NCBI RefSeq assembly: GCF_000006405.1
Contig: NW_003209596.1
Location: forward strand, 253,755-317,754
DNA: 64,000 bases
From: Perkinsus marinus ATCC 50983
Lineage: Eukaryota > Perkinsozoa > Perkinsida > Perkinsidae
Direction: 5' to 3'
The notes under the pieces are model-generated. The model was not told where the DNA came from. It did not search any database and was given only the letters and a program-made list of their open reading frames with translations. How positions within the stretch are numbered: position 1 is the stretch's first letter; every line of letters starts with the position of its first letter. A program made the position numbers and the translations under genes. Positions 30,201 to 40,616 of this stretch are shown here, piece by piece.

Positions 30201-32526
30201 GTCTACAACCCGGACAGCGGTCATAGGTCTTGTTGCCGAACAGATTAGGGGGTCGATACATTCTGCCAGAAGTGATTCCAGGCAGATGTTTCAACGTAGG
30301 GTAGGGTCTTGATAGAGCACGACCCGAAGCAGAAGAAGGGCTAGAAGAAGATGAGCTCGATGATAGGCTTCTCCGACGGCGTTGATGGGAACGTCGAGAA
30401 CGACGAGAATCATGATCGTCACCAGAAGAATCCGATGAACCAGAAGGAGAGCCAGATGGATCACGTCTTCTTGTAGACCTCATAGCAGCTCTAGGAGATG
30501 GTTGTTGATGATGTTCACGATAATTCTCGTGATGACTTCTCGAACCATTTTTAGCAGCAGATGAAATAGAAATAACTTCAACAGGTTTAGTAGAATCTAC
30601 TTGTTCTAGAGGGACTCGATCATCAGCAGTAGTGATATCCTTGACAGTGGTGTCGTAGATAGGAACCGATTGCTGAGGTCGTGAACCATCAACTGTTAGA
30701 GTAGAGCTAGCAGCAGCTGACGAGTAGTCTTTGATGACCGTACCACAAGACTGATGCTGTTCACTATGTTGGGAATCTTTGATAGGGTTGGGGTAGTGCT
30801 CGATGTTCAGGAAGTTGGGATCACTCATTGACTTCTCGATGATAATGGGGTGGCTTAGGAAGATTGGTCGTAGATAGTCGTCTTGAATGATATTATAGAG
30901 TAGCTCTCTATCCTTTGTGATCATGTCCAGATAGAACTCGTTATACAGGATCTTGTCACTAACTCGCAAGTTTGATAGGATGCTCTCTCGTAGACGATGT
31001 TGACCATTTAATGATGCCACGTTAGCTTGTAGTGGATGTTCTTGAGCTCTTTCATATCCGACCTGTCTCTTGATAAGGTTTTCTTGACGAACATAGGAAC
31101 CTTTGATAGTCGTACGATCATCTGTTACTGGAGGCTTAGAGACTCTTCCATGATCTAATTGATGACCTTGTTGCTCATATGGTCTATCATGGATAGGTCT
31201 GTCGTTACTCGACATTACCACTTCTTGATGACGATGTGGTCGATCAGTACTCGGTACAATCACTTCACGATGATCTCCAATAGGCTTGACGTTACTCGAC
31301 TTTACCACTTCTTGATGATGATGTAGACGATCAATACTCGGTAGAGACACTTCACGATAGCCTTCGGTAGATTTAACGTTACTCGATGTTACCACTTCTT
31401 GATGACGATGTAGTCGATCATTACTCGGTAGAGTCACTTCACGATGACCTTGCCTCGTCCCAGTGTTAGGATGTACTGGACGAATGTGTTCTCTTGTTGT
31501 CGGGAACCTTCTTATAGACACCGGTCTGGATAGATGCACATTATCCGGATAGTGCATTGATTGGAGCTGATAACCACTTGACAAAGATGTATCATACGGA
31601 TAGTTTCCAGTGCCGAACTCCTGATCGGGCTGATGAATGGCGACCCCGGGGTTAGTGTCGTTGTCGTTCATATAGGGTATGTTCCTTTGTTGGCGTTGAT
31701 CATGATGTAGATGAACTTGTCTTATACTCTCGATATCTGGTTGAAGGAGATGTTCTGGTACCAATTGATGACATTCTTCGTCTCTAGAACCATTGGAACC
31801 TTCGGCTCGTTGATGATGTATCGGCAAGGATAGACGATTCTTCCATAGAATATCGAGTTCAGCCTGGGATGTTGGGCAAGATACTGGAGACCGAGGATCC
31901 TTTCGCAAAGGATGTTGATCTTCTTGTTGGGGAGTTTGGTCCGATAGAGCTGACCCTTGATCCTTTCGTAAGGAGTTCAATCTCGTTAGGACAGCCCGGT
32001 TTGTAAGAGGGACCGGATAGCAGTTCCCAACATGAGGAGATTGGTCATAATACGGAACCTGATCCCTACGCAAGGGATCCGAATACCCAGCATGAAGAGA
32101 ATGGTCTCGTATCAAGCCTTGATCATTGCGAAAATGATCACGTGATTCAGGTTGAACAAGATGGTCTTGCACCGATAGAGGATCTTGTAGATTTAGATCC
32201 GACATGTGAGCTCGAGGATGATGTTCTTGTACCAGTGTAGAATGATGCTGTAGCTCATTAGGGTCTCCAACTCGATTATGAGGTAGACGTTCATAGTCTT
32301 GATTCTTAGAGCCAGACGATTGGGCGGGAATACCAATCCCGGTAGAATGTGAGGGTGGGACGGTTGATGAGACGTCAGTAGTGATAGCTATGTTGGACGC
32401 ATGATGGTTCCTGTGCTGTAGAGAAGAAGCAGAGGATGATCTAGGCCTTAATCGAGGAATCCTAGATGCTCTTAGCGATACTATAGGCTCACCAGACTCT
32501 TGATAGACACTGCGTGTGATAACCAT
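27286..32526 (-). CDS. Gag-protease-reverse transcriptase polyprotein
   Basis: The 1746-residue frame starts at an ATG inside the 5' LTR, so about 59 codons are LTR-encoded. The first 700 residues are low-complexity, rich in His, Asp, Arg and Gln, with internal repeats. An RS-like segment (about residues 690-740) precedes a Gag-type domain (about 820-975). Three zinc knuckles follow near residue 1040-1100 (CYRCLQDGHPARNC, CIRCGNPTHTIDKC, CHRCGREGHLAYVC), then a GKGKGKGIGKGKGK basic run. The protease motif PVLFDTGADISLIA lies near 1260. The reverse transcriptase begins near 1540 (RIVLDYRVLN, ISADISKAF) and stops within the domain at 27286. It supplies capsid, protease and part of the polymerase. 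Confidence 0.9.
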   Translation of the reverse strand: MVITRSVYQESGEPIVSLRASRIPRLRPRSSSASSLQHRNHHASNIAITTDVSSTVPPSHSTGIGIPAQSSGSKNQDYERLPHNRVGDPNELQHHSTLVQEHHPRAHMSDLNLQDPLSVQDHLVQPESRDHFRNDQGLIRDHSLHAGYSDPLRRDQVPYYDQSPHVGNCYPVPLTNRAVLTRLNSLRKDQGSALSDQTPQQEDQHPLRKDPRSPVSCPTSQAELDILWKNRLSLPIHHQRAEGSNGSRDEECHQLVPEHLLQPDIESIRQVHLHHDQRQQRNIPYMNDNDTNPGVAIHQPDQEFGTGNYPYDTSLSSGYQLQSMHYPDNVHLSRPVSIRRFPTTREHIRPVHPNTGTRQGHREVTLPSNDRLHRHQEVVTSSNVKSTEGYREVSLPSIDRLHHHQEVVKSSNVKPIGDHREVIVPSTDRPHRHQEVVMSSNDRPIHDRPYEQQGHQLDHGRVSKPPVTDDRTTIKGSYVRQENLIKRQVGYERAQEHPLQANVASLNGQHRLRESILSNLRVSDKILYNEFYLDMITKDRELLYNIIQDDYLRPIFLSHPIIIEKSMSDPNFLNIEHYPNPIKDSQHSEQHQSCGTVIKDYSSAAASSTLTVDGSRPQQSVPIYDTTVKDITTADDRVPLEQVDSTKPVEVISISSAAKNGSRSHHENYREHHQQPSPRAAMRSTRRRDPSGSPSGSSDSSGDDHDSRRSRRSHQRRRRSLSSSSSSSSPSSASGRALSRPYPTLKHLPGITSGRMYRPPNLFGNKTYDRCPGCRHTKCRHKISDKDLQIATNTAKGLAIKNHYQGADDRRSGAAWIQEIFKRTVGQRNLVRYTFARLNTINTVWDDLVRDETDPALCHKDYDRHWDLLINKINEFYSDQEVLLKLQNDFNHLQQEPKETVNQFISRLDGYANQLCLLGVSILDDIIKRRLYDGLLNDRLRDKMDRDVDDHRIDYPRFKRQLIKYDRRRQGRLSKKEADPATLRLYGGRHPDQRRQATVSNIVNNDHSDDYHDGSPIPSGSSTDDDVYYVYAVVRDQQSITCYRCLQDGHPARNCTNDIGKKDERCIRCGNPTHTIDKCNVSTTATCHRCGREGHLAYVCPDPLPSPTVSMRSKGGKGKGKGIGKGKGKSPGPSSIQATTSSTTDGNLQQLPTPPTPEVKISGVDPNENNDDSSDANNEYDIYNDAQTNMIVSHHYPESSILTVSESVPNQLKTMKANSSDKVFGDPKVTSTSNICSSSTSSTRCDVVVGVIKIGPETRPVLFDTGADISLIAIGALEKIFGGDCPIFSSTTNSNVKVANTTSIKVIGHVSIPIETRHIKITERFAVTDNSLSSPVILGCPALQQLQCAIVFTVSGSVVFTGIEDLTSSFHRQIYKTISRSAKQRQPAEIKGFGDVSITHQPTSHVVRVVNDDLPTSSCSTIMASNDVTTHLDLLHGGIWNGKVTNNNAVPRIMNSIPDVITNDPYGATDMEDVPLHPDLQLQSDPTDDLPPWEVIKRQWIPDFSAPLGRCQLSVPWLSSDRPDHNFRIAARRGAASVQRLSPEEKDLFHQSLKTFIDRKYCGIVQDNSIGHYTIPPSSERCQAIWRVLHEGTSMAGSIVPKPIHYTPSHMVFRKDHCTTPCRIVLDYRVLNRFSNRGGSTQHNLVGTLLSVRSMEYMISADISKAFCEMFADPSDIPFIGYTCIGNFTLLWNRVSFGSTCAPAMLETDLNDMSDEIYQVISIAKAREPSSRLHRQFLVGIYPQKI
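31150..31460 (-). repeat. In-frame tandem repeats within Gag
   Basis: A unit of about 30 codons with HREV...LPSNDRLHRHQEVV and SSNVK segments recurs roughly three and a half times. The repeats are diverged at DNA level but keep frame. They add to the disordered N-terminal Gag extension. Confidence 0.7.
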
Positions 32527-32762
32527 CCCAGACTCAGCGCGACAAGACTAACTTAGATTCAATTAGTTACAGATATACTCAGAGCGCTGACTAGCGTTAC
32601 AGCAATAATAGCCGTAATAAGACTCTAATACTCAGTCAATACTTCAAGATCGCTCCAACGAGCGGTTACAGAAATCCAATCGTTTCAGATACTTATTACT
32701 CCACAGATATTCGGGCGTGCGCGATACGACTTGCGCCGATCTTTCCCGATCGTGTCGTCACA
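32348..32762 (-). repeat. 5' LTR (contains Gag start codon)
   Basis: 415 bp, ends TGTGA/TCACA, matching the left LTR base for base as far as read by eye. The Gag initiation ATG is at 32526 within it. The sequence after it in element orientation is TTCTACCGGGATTGG, without the usual TGG primer-binding start. Confidence 0.92.
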
Positions 32763-32766
32763 GCAC

Positions 32767-35656
32767 TCATAGCGCTCGCCAGAATTTTTTCCAAATTTTC
32801 ACAAATTTTTTCCATTCAATTCAAGCTGGTTTTTTCAGTGATAAAAACTACGACTTCATTCCAAGCAATAACTAACACTAACTCCGCTGTTATCAAACGT
32901 CACGAGTCCCGTATGGTTCAATAACGACGGACTTGCTTTTCGTATTATATACTTGTTATCGCTACGCATATTATCAGGAGCTTCTCTGGGAGTAGTTCTC
33001 TGTTATTGGTCCCGTGAGATTGGATCGATTTTCAGCGTGTTGAGTACAAGGTGATGAGGGAGTGTTGAGTTGTTAAGGCGGCGGTCTTTCGTCAGCCTTC
33101 TCTGTAGACCTAACTTAGTGGTATGCTCTATCAGTCAACTGTAGCCTATGGGGATAATAATATCAGAATTGCAGCTTTATAGTCTTTCTCCATAACTCCC
33201 GCAAGGTTCGCCTTAGGCAGCTTGTGTGAACAAGATGGACTGGCTCATCTCACCGATATCAACACTTAGGGCTGTACAGGTCATTGAGAGCCTTCTACCT
33301 TTCTCGGGATGCGGGGCGTGCATTATGTTGTGCACACATTCATTATCGTACTAACGGGGAGGATGAGTTTTATCAATGGCTCACATCCTGGAGCGCAATC
33401 GGGCTCTTAGTCTCAGTGCTTACCTGATGCTATTCCCAGATACATTTTCTGTCCACAGTACTCCGTGTGGAGAATGATGCGTAACATGGCAGAAACATGC
33501 ATATGTGCTGCTCTCGGAGCGTCAGGCATCATCGCTGAGGTTTGGTAAGCTCACCAATGCAGTGCGATGATGTTATCTCACGAGTGTCAGCCCTCGTGAT
33601 TCTCCGGCACACAAAAGGCTTCGAGCTGTAGCACCTTTCATGACATCTCTGTTGGGCCGAGCTCTCGTCTACATAGTAAGAAATTGTTATATTTTTTTAT
33701 CGCACGACAGTGATGTGGCAGGTTTTTGGTATGATATGCAGCGGTAATTACACTTATGTGTCGAGTACTTCTCACAAGATTGATCCGACCAGCCGTGCCC
33801 TGGCCGGAATCGGCGACGATATTTCCATAAGAGTGAATTCAGCGTACTGTCCACTAGGTCATGAAAAATGCGAGCGTAGTCGATTTCAGTTTTTGGGCCT
33901 TCTTTTGCGTCATTTCTGGCATGTATATGATGACGACAGGCATTATTACTTTGGTGTATTATTTTAAAGTGGGCCTCACTAGCCTTCAATACTCCTGACA
34001 TTTCTTTGTACAGGTCAATGGATCTGTTCTTCAGAGCGAACGTCACCAAGAGCTCACAGCGACCTTCTTACGACGGACAGGCTGGGGAGTAATGAAGGGC
34101 TTTCAGCGAAGCCACACTCGGCTTTCATTCAGTTTGGTGCGGATCGCGATGCTAGTGACGGTCGGTCGGTTTCATTCTCACCGTTCACACCGACCACAGA
34201 AGTTACGGCGGAGGGTTATCAACAGCAGTAGTGGCTTTCGACGCCGCTCGTGCAAATTCTGGCGAACCTCGCAGCTTATCGGTCGTAGTTGTCCACCTGT
34301 TGTGCTGCCATACAGAGTTGTTGGGTTATCAGAAGACATAGTTCAAAATGCTAGAGAGAACCGAACTCGCGATTGATAGTAACACGCTCGCTACCTGAGG
34401 GAGAATTTTCGAGCAGAAACGACGAGATATTTCTCCCTGCGATGCTTCTTCGACTCTATTGGTAATAAAACGAATGTTAGTCGTGTAAAACTATATTGAA
34501 CTCAGCGCTAGTGGGAAGGCGTCGCTCTGGTCGGATTCATCATTCCGTATCTGCAATGACATGGTTGCTGACAATGGTCGCTGCGCGTTGACAGCTCCTT
34601 TGACCTTTGGCGAGTATAATGTCCAGGGGAGAAGGATATCTTCACTAAAATGAACGACTGCAGCACCCTTATAGATGGCAATGAGACAATTCCCTCCCCA
34701 AATTAGGATAGCCCTCAAAACACCAACGCCTCGTATCAACCCAAGCAGATCATCGTACTCCTTGATCGCCATCCTCGAAACCATGTTCTTAAGCGAAAGA
34801 GGACCAACGCAGGGATCTCCGGAGCGCTCGAAATGGAATGTTCATACAGCTGCATGAACTGACCGACAGGCCACTCTCCTGGAAGGAGACCAGCTAGCGA
34901 GAGTATTTCCGTATATACGTATCGGCTCCGGACTCCGTTTTCTAAGTTTAGAGAGCGCCATAGAACTCTTGTGCCAGACCGTAGGACAAGAATACAGAGC
35001 ATCGGTGGGGAGGCGTGATCGAAGTTACTACTGCCTTGCTGATTGAAAGAGGCCACACTTCAGAAAGTCGAATGCGATACACTGTACTCGCACTGACGTC
35101 ATGGATTCCGTCGCAGATAACTGTCGATGTGTGTGTCATCCCTCACCTTTCCGCTGTTCGGAGAGATCGATGTTCGATTCAGATGGTGACACAGTGCGAG
35201 TAAACTCCACAGTGCAAGTAAACGACACAGTGCATGAAAAGGACATGGTAATTCACGAATCAACGACACAGTACGAGTGAACGACCTAGTGCGAATGAAT
35301 GGCCAGCTTCATCGAGTAACTCCAAGCGGGAGTCCCTCATGTGAGGCTCGCCGTTGATGGTTATTCAACACCCATGTCTGATCGTAAACTCCACATCTCG
35401 CTGTTGTGATTACCGCGTAGCATTTGTGACCCTCATAGCACTGGTTTCTTGAATCGTTCGCAAGTTTGACTCATAACAACCAAACGAGTGAGTGTAGGAA
35501 AAGTCTTCTACCAGAGATCGTGTGCGAAAACGGAGAATAATGACATCGCAAAAAAGGCCAAGCCGCTATGATTGATGATTCTGAGAGTGAAAATTATATA
35601 ATTTTACAAGGAAGCAAAATACGAAGTTTTCTTTGAACAACATATCTGAAAAAGAC
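32767..35656. other. Gene-poor interval
   Basis: About 2.9 kb with no confidently supported gene. Minus-strand frames at 33687-34049 and 34491-35056 are open and could be exons of an unknown gene, but no domain or clean splice pattern emerged. A short repeat occurs at 35189-35302. Confidence 0.4.
35189..35302. repeat. Short motif repeat CACAGTGCGAGTAAACGA
   Basis: Variants of an 18-bp unit (CACAGTGCGAGTAAAC, CACAGTGCAAGTAAACGA, CACAGTACGAGTGAACGA, CCTAGTGCGAATGAATGG) occur five times, one interrupted by about 20 bp. Role unknown. Confidence 0.6.
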
Positions 35657-36925
35657 TCATAATCCAAGCCGCGTTGGCAGGACATGAGAATGCTTCCGTC
35701 GTGCGGACCCTGTCTCGGCAATCGAGGTTCCGCTGGTCAGATCGATCCTGGCCTTTCTGCTCGCTAACGACTTGACGAATTCCCTCATCTTAGGGACATC
35801 CAATGCATGCCTTAAGCCCAGCATCTCAGCTCTGTCCTTGCCCGCCTCTTCCACATCAGTTCGCAAAGGGCCATAAACCTCACGACCATCGACTCTGACA
35901 CTGGCTCGGAAACCCTTGTTCATACGTCTTACCCCCACTGGCGCCGTATAATCCGACTTCTGATTCCTGCGAGACCCAAACCTGCTGGCACCGCTACCTT
36001 CTGCGGCACACTTCATCTCTTCAACTACATCCAGGAGCTGAGCATTAGACAGGCCTCCTTCGCGTTGCACTCTACGAATCCGCTCTCGATCGAGGAGACA
36101 CTCTTCCAATGTCGACCGATAGGGACCAGTAGCCTGTTTCCGCCCTGCTCGCAGACTTGTGACGTAACCGTTGACTCGTCGTATCACCTTGATAGATGAT
36201 TTATATGGGATGGCAGTACTATGTGATGCAGAGTTCAGAGAAAGGCTCGGCTGGTGAGGATAACGATACGTTCCTTGACTGCTGAGGTGCCCAACGAACG
36301 GCGTTGTCACGTCAGTCATATCAGGGAGTGACGTAAATGGTCCACCTCCCGGAGCAACTCCTGGCCTTGAAGCATAACCCATTTGGATCGATCCACCCAA
36401 ACCAGCATCGAACGGAGGTACTACCATCTTATCACCATCAGCAATACCAGAGGGAAGTCGATAGTCATACCCCCCATGTAGATCCATATTGATTGCAGGA
36501 AATGATGAGGTTGGCGAGCCAGCCACATTAAGAGCCCCTCCCCCAGCCCCGAGGGGCTCCCCTGTGAACGGGAAAGGCTCCGCCATTACTTCACGACTGC
36601 TACGAACACCAGTCATATCCTTACCGTCTTGAGCGTACTGTCCACCAATGTAATCCATCATGCCGACGGACACACCTGCTACGTGGCCCGTGCTCATGGC
36701 GTGCCGATTATGTCCCCTTACAGGGGAGAAGGACACCGTTTCATGATCCATCGCTTGACCGATTGGCAGCGTAACACGGGCTTCTCCAAGTAAGAAGTCG
36801 TCGAAGTTGTCCATGTCGTTTCTAACCATCCTTTCAATGGTCGGAAACCCAGTGTGTGTGCGATCCGTGCTGTCGAAAAACATGCGTGTGATGAGCGTAC
36901 GCGTGTCACCGCGACACAATCTCAT
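35657..36925 (-). CDS. AP2-domain protein, likely transcription factor
   Basis: One exon encodes 422 residues from ATG 36925. The C-terminal half carries two AP2/ERF-like DNA-binding modules. The first (about residues 240-290) reads IKVIRRVNGYVTSLRAGRKQ then TGPYRSTLEECLLDRERI. The second (about 325-370) reads VGVRRMNKGFRASVRVDGRE then VYGPLRTDVEEAGKDRAEML. Each has the three-strand plus helix pattern. The N-terminal half is Gly/Pro/Ser-rich and probably disordered. Alveolates use AP2 proteins as their main sequence-specific regulators, so a transcription role is likely. Target genes are unknown. Confidence 0.85.
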   Translation of the reverse strand: MRLCRGDTRTLITRMFFDSTDRTHTGFPTIERMVRNDMDNFDDFLLGEARVTLPIGQAMDHETVSFSPVRGHNRHAMSTGHVAGVSVGMMDYIGGQYAQDGKDMTGVRSSREVMAEPFPFTGEPLGAGGGALNVAGSPTSSFPAINMDLHGGYDYRLPSGIADGDKMVVPPFDAGLGGSIQMGYASRPGVAPGGGPFTSLPDMTDVTTPFVGHLSSQGTYRYPHQPSLSLNSASHSTAIPYKSSIKVIRRVNGYVTSLRAGRKQATGPYRSTLEECLLDRERIRRVQREGGLSNAQLLDVVEEMKCAAEGSGASRFGSRRNQKSDYTAPVGVRRMNKGFRASVRVDGREVYGPLRTDVEEAGKDRAEMLGLRHALDVPKMREFVKSLASRKARIDLTSGTSIAETGSARRKHSHVLPTRLGL

Positions 36926-37753
36926 GAACCGCAAGATTGCAAGATTTCAAAACGTCCACACGCGTTTTTGCGCGTGCGCTTAAATCAAGAACTTACGATC
37001 AACTAAATAAAGCAGGGAATATCAGCCTGCAATTAGCAGTATCGAAGCAGCTTCTGTTTGACGACTTCCATAATGGAAGTTCGATTGTTGAAGACAAGGG
37101 AAGATGATCACCAGCAGTTGATCACTCCCAACTCACGTGTTCAAGTGAAATTTCACTGCAGCTCTGAGGAGACGTGAATAGCTGTCCCAACCAGCAGCAA
37201 CACCGACTGACTGAAAACACACTAGCCCCGTCCACGTTGTAAGCCTCAATGAAGTATCATATATCGCAACTGGAACTATACACTCTCTGAGAGTGAAGCA
37301 AGTTGAAAGGGGAAAATGAGTAATGAAATCGCTCCAGCGAGTCCAGAACGAACCGACCGCGTCAGGTGACCCGACCCGGGTCACCGTATTAGCGGGGAAG
37401 TGAACAGGGCGTAGCTCTTTCCTCCAGCGCAGGGTATTTAGGGTGTTGCATTCGGTACTCTCACACACAGCTGTAGTCGACTAGTTTGTAACAGGCTACG
37501 CTACAGACGTACACCTCCATGATCAAGATAAGATAGCCATCGTTAAATGTTAGATTGCTCATGCAGGCATCACGTATAGGATGAGGGACACTAACGTATT
37601 GATAACTGTCCCGTTGATGGTTCTTCGGCCATTTACGCCAAGACGGCTGTTGTGGCACAGTGCCACTGGCACTGCAGCCAGTGAACTAACGGAGCATACA
37701 CTTTAGACCGCTGTATTGAAGATAAACGAAAGCTGAGCAAAAACCGAGAGACC
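36926..37753. other. Intergenic, nothing recognised
   Basis: Minus-strand frames at 37133-37468 and 37461-37658 are open but show no domain, codon bias or splice signals that I can support. Promoter of the AP2 gene presumably lies at the left edge. Confidence 0.4.
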
Positions 37754-39145
37754 TCACAACTCTTCTTTATCATGGGTTTGCGACTTGCTGCATGCACTTG
37801 TCTGTGACTTGAATGATGCACGAGGATCGTTGCCGGTGATATCGTAGAACTCGCAGTCCGACACCGCAATGCTGGTGGGATCCTCCTCGTTGTCGCATGT
37901 TGAAGCGAAGCCGTACCTGAATAAAAGAGGATACGACGATTGCCGAAGGAAATGTCCTCCACCATGTTAGCGGTTTGTTGAACCATATATGACTAGAAAG
38001 GGTCCGGCTGCTTCCAGACTCGACATGATGGAACCACCACGGGGGCATGTATCTTATATACAGATTGGGTACATCCTCATGATACTGTACTCGTGATTTA
38101 CAGGCAGTCACCGGCCTCCAGTGTTGCCTCCCACCACACAACTTCTCGCCATGCAGGGTATTTCTCGAGATCCACGTCACTGATGTTGACTCTAGCTGCG
38201 AACGCCCCATATACCTCGCATTAGCAATAGTCACAAGAGGTTGCTTCCTTAGTCGTGGACACCTCCGGGAACTCTCTCTTGTGGTCTGGAAAATCATCTA
38301 CGTCGATCCAGCCGAAGGCGTCCGAGTTTATGCCACTCTGCGTACGTCATGCGGTGCAGTGAATACCTTTGTGACGAATATGGTACATCAGCGGGCCAGA
38401 TTATGAATCTCTTAGAGCCATCAATGACGCAATGCTGATTATGCTGGCTATCATGATGAATAACACTGCGGGTCCTCCCTCCAGCAATCCACAGTATAGG
38501 TTCCAACAGGTGGTACGTCCAACCCCCACAAGAAAGAAACTGTCGAGAGTCTCTCCTAGTTAATTCAGCATAGACCCCTACTGGAAAGAGCTTGTAGTAA
38601 CTTTGAATGCCTTCCGGCATCTGTGACACTGAATATAGCTCTTCAGTCCTGTACAAGTTAAGGAACCTGTCACAGTCCGTTGGAGCCATCCTGGTAGGTC
38701 TATGCTACTTCGGTAAGGGGAAATCCCTTAGTGCTGGGATAGTTCGGGTCTCGGTTAACTCCACTTCGACTGCCGAGCTGAAACGAAACCTCGTGGTGGG
38801 GACGAGCGGGGCAACAGTGAACACACAGGTTGTATTGAGGACCAAGAGCCTGCAATAGGCCTTCGTCGCTCCATATAGGATCAGAGGTATTCACTAGCCC
38901 AGCTGAACGTATCTAGCTGATGGTGGTTCGATGGCCACTACAACACCATCCTCACTCACCACGAAAGGAACATCCGAGAGATCGTCGAAGAACTTTCGCG
39001 GACTAGGCCAGCGCTTGAGAACTGGTACAGGGCCCTGTTTCCTTCCCGTTTCCCATATGGTCACCGTATAGCACGGTTGGAGTAACAGGAAGCGGAAAAT
39101 GCACTTTGTCATAGTGATGATACAAAGCCGAGGAGCCATGGGCAT
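37754..39145 (-). CDS. JmjC/cupin_8 oxygenase-like protein with C-terminal KEEL
   Basis: Five exons join in phase: 38690-38367, 38335-38263, 38214-38102, 38052-37963 and 37916-37754 (introns 31, 48, 49 and 46 bp). The core contains the JmjC iron-binding stretch SVIHHDSQHNQHCVIDGSKR then FIIWP, followed by FGWIDVDDFPDHKREFPEV. The second half has WWEATLEAGDCLYMPPWWFH, which supplies the later histidine, and SSHIWFNKP. The protein ends SQTHDKEEL, a KDEL-like ER retrieval signal. An N-terminal exon (39145 to about 38930) has a hydrophobic start (MTKCIFRFLLLQPC), consistent with ER entry, but its join to 38690 is unresolved. A luminal Fe(II)/2-oxoglutarate hydroxylase is the likely role; substrate unknown. 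Confidence 0.8.
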
Positions 39146-39582
39146 TTACGGGAACGTTGTGATAACGACCGAGGGCTTAAATGAAATTCAATCGAGCAAT
39201 GCAGATCCGGACACACACACTCACGGGATTACGGATGCCAACCCGGTGTAGAAAGTACGAAAATTCCCATAAAATCTTGAAAAGAATCATGCGATCTACG
39301 CCGTAGACAACGCTCAGCCCCTTCACACCTATTAACTGCCGTACATCCAATGGCTCGGTGCTCTATGTGATAAATGCGGCCCAATACTGCGCGATCAACT
39401 CTCTATTCTATGAAGTTACACTGTTCCTGTCGTTAGCCAATATATGTCTTCTGCGACTATTGAATAGTAGTTCCACTTCAACAGGAACAGCATCCGCCAG
39501 TTCGACACATTCCATCACGTTCCAGTGGGTCGTAGCTCCGATAGTAGTACTACTAGAGATCTACTACAATTTTGAAGAGATC
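39146..39582. other. Spacer before minisatellite
   Basis: No gene recognised; likely holds the promoter of the JmjC gene at its left edge. Confidence 0.4.
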
Positions 39583-40616
39583 GATTTATCCAGGCGGGGC
39601 AACTATGCCATCCCAAGATGTGCCTCAATAGAGACGAATTATCCAGGCGGGGCAACTATGCCATTCCGAGATGCGCCTCAATAGAGACGAATTATTCAGG
39701 CGGGGCAACTATGCCATCCCAAGATGTGCCTCAATAGAGACGAATTATCCAGGCGGGGCAACTATGCCATCCCAAGATGTGCCTCAATAGAGACGATTTC
39801 TCCAGGCAGAGGAACTATGCCATCCCAAGATGTGCCTCAATAGAGACGAATTATCCAGGCGGGGCAACTATGCCATCCCAAGATGTGCCTCAATAGAGAC
39901 GAATTATCCAGGCGGGGCAACTATGCCATCCCAAGATGTGCCTCAATAGAGACGATTTCTCCAGGCGGGGCAACTATGCCATCCCAAGATGTGCCTCAAT
40001 AGAGACGATTTCTCCAGGCAGAGGAACTATGCCATCCCAAGATGTGCCTCAATAGAGACGATTTCTCCAGGCAGAGGAACTATGCCATCCCAAGATGTGC
40101 CTCAATAGAGACGATTTCTCCAGGCGGGGCAACTATGCCATCCCAAGATGTGCCTCAATAGAGACGATTTCTCCAGGCGGGGCAACTATGCCATCCCAAG
40201 ATGTGCCTCAATAGAGACGATTTCTCCAGGCAGAGGAACTATGCCATCCCAAGATGTGCCTCAATAGAGACGAATTATCCAGGCAGAGGAACTATGCCAT
40301 CCCGAGATGTGCCTCAATAGAGACGAATTATCCAGGCGGGGCAACTATGCCATCCCAAGATGTGCCTCAATAGAGACGATTTCTCCAGGCGGGGCAACTA
40401 TGCCATCCCAAGATGTGCCTCAATAGAGACGATTTCTCCAGGCAGAGGAACTATGCCATCCCGAGATGTGCCTCAATAGAGACGAATTATCCAGGCGGGG
40501 CAACTATGCCATCCCAAGATGTGCCTCAATAGAGACGATTTATCCAGGCGGGGCAACTATGCCATCCCAAGATGTGCCTCAATAGAGACGATTTCTCCAG
40601 GCAGAGGAACTATGTC
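39583..40616. repeat. 53-bp minisatellite, about 20 copies
   Basis: The core AACTATGCCATCCCAAGATG recurs every 53 bp from 39601 to 40608 with no length variation. Units differ mainly at two sites: GGCGGGGC versus GGCAGAGGA before the core, and GAATTATCC, GATTTCTCC or GATTTATCC in the linker. By eye there are 13 units of the first type and 7 of the second. The array is non-coding. Confidence 0.95.

Larger units (their letters stand above)
21593..32762 (-). mobile_element. BEL/Pao-type LTR retrotransposon, 11.2 kb
   Basis: Two 415-bp direct repeats bound the element and are flanked by a 4-bp duplication, GCAC (21589-21592 and 32763-32766). All large frames read leftward, so the 5' LTR is on the right. 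The order is Gag with three zinc knuckles, protease, reverse transcriptase, RNase H, integrase, then an extra frame. The stretch YDPLGLV...W in the region after the reverse transcriptase is typical of BEL/Pao elements. The LTRs appear identical, which implies recent insertion. The polyprotein is nevertheless broken into several frames. No TGG-type primer site follows the 5' LTR. Confidence 0.92.

Noticed and set aside
33687-34376. Overlapping frames on both strands as genes
   Set aside because: No domain, start context or splice pattern supports either.
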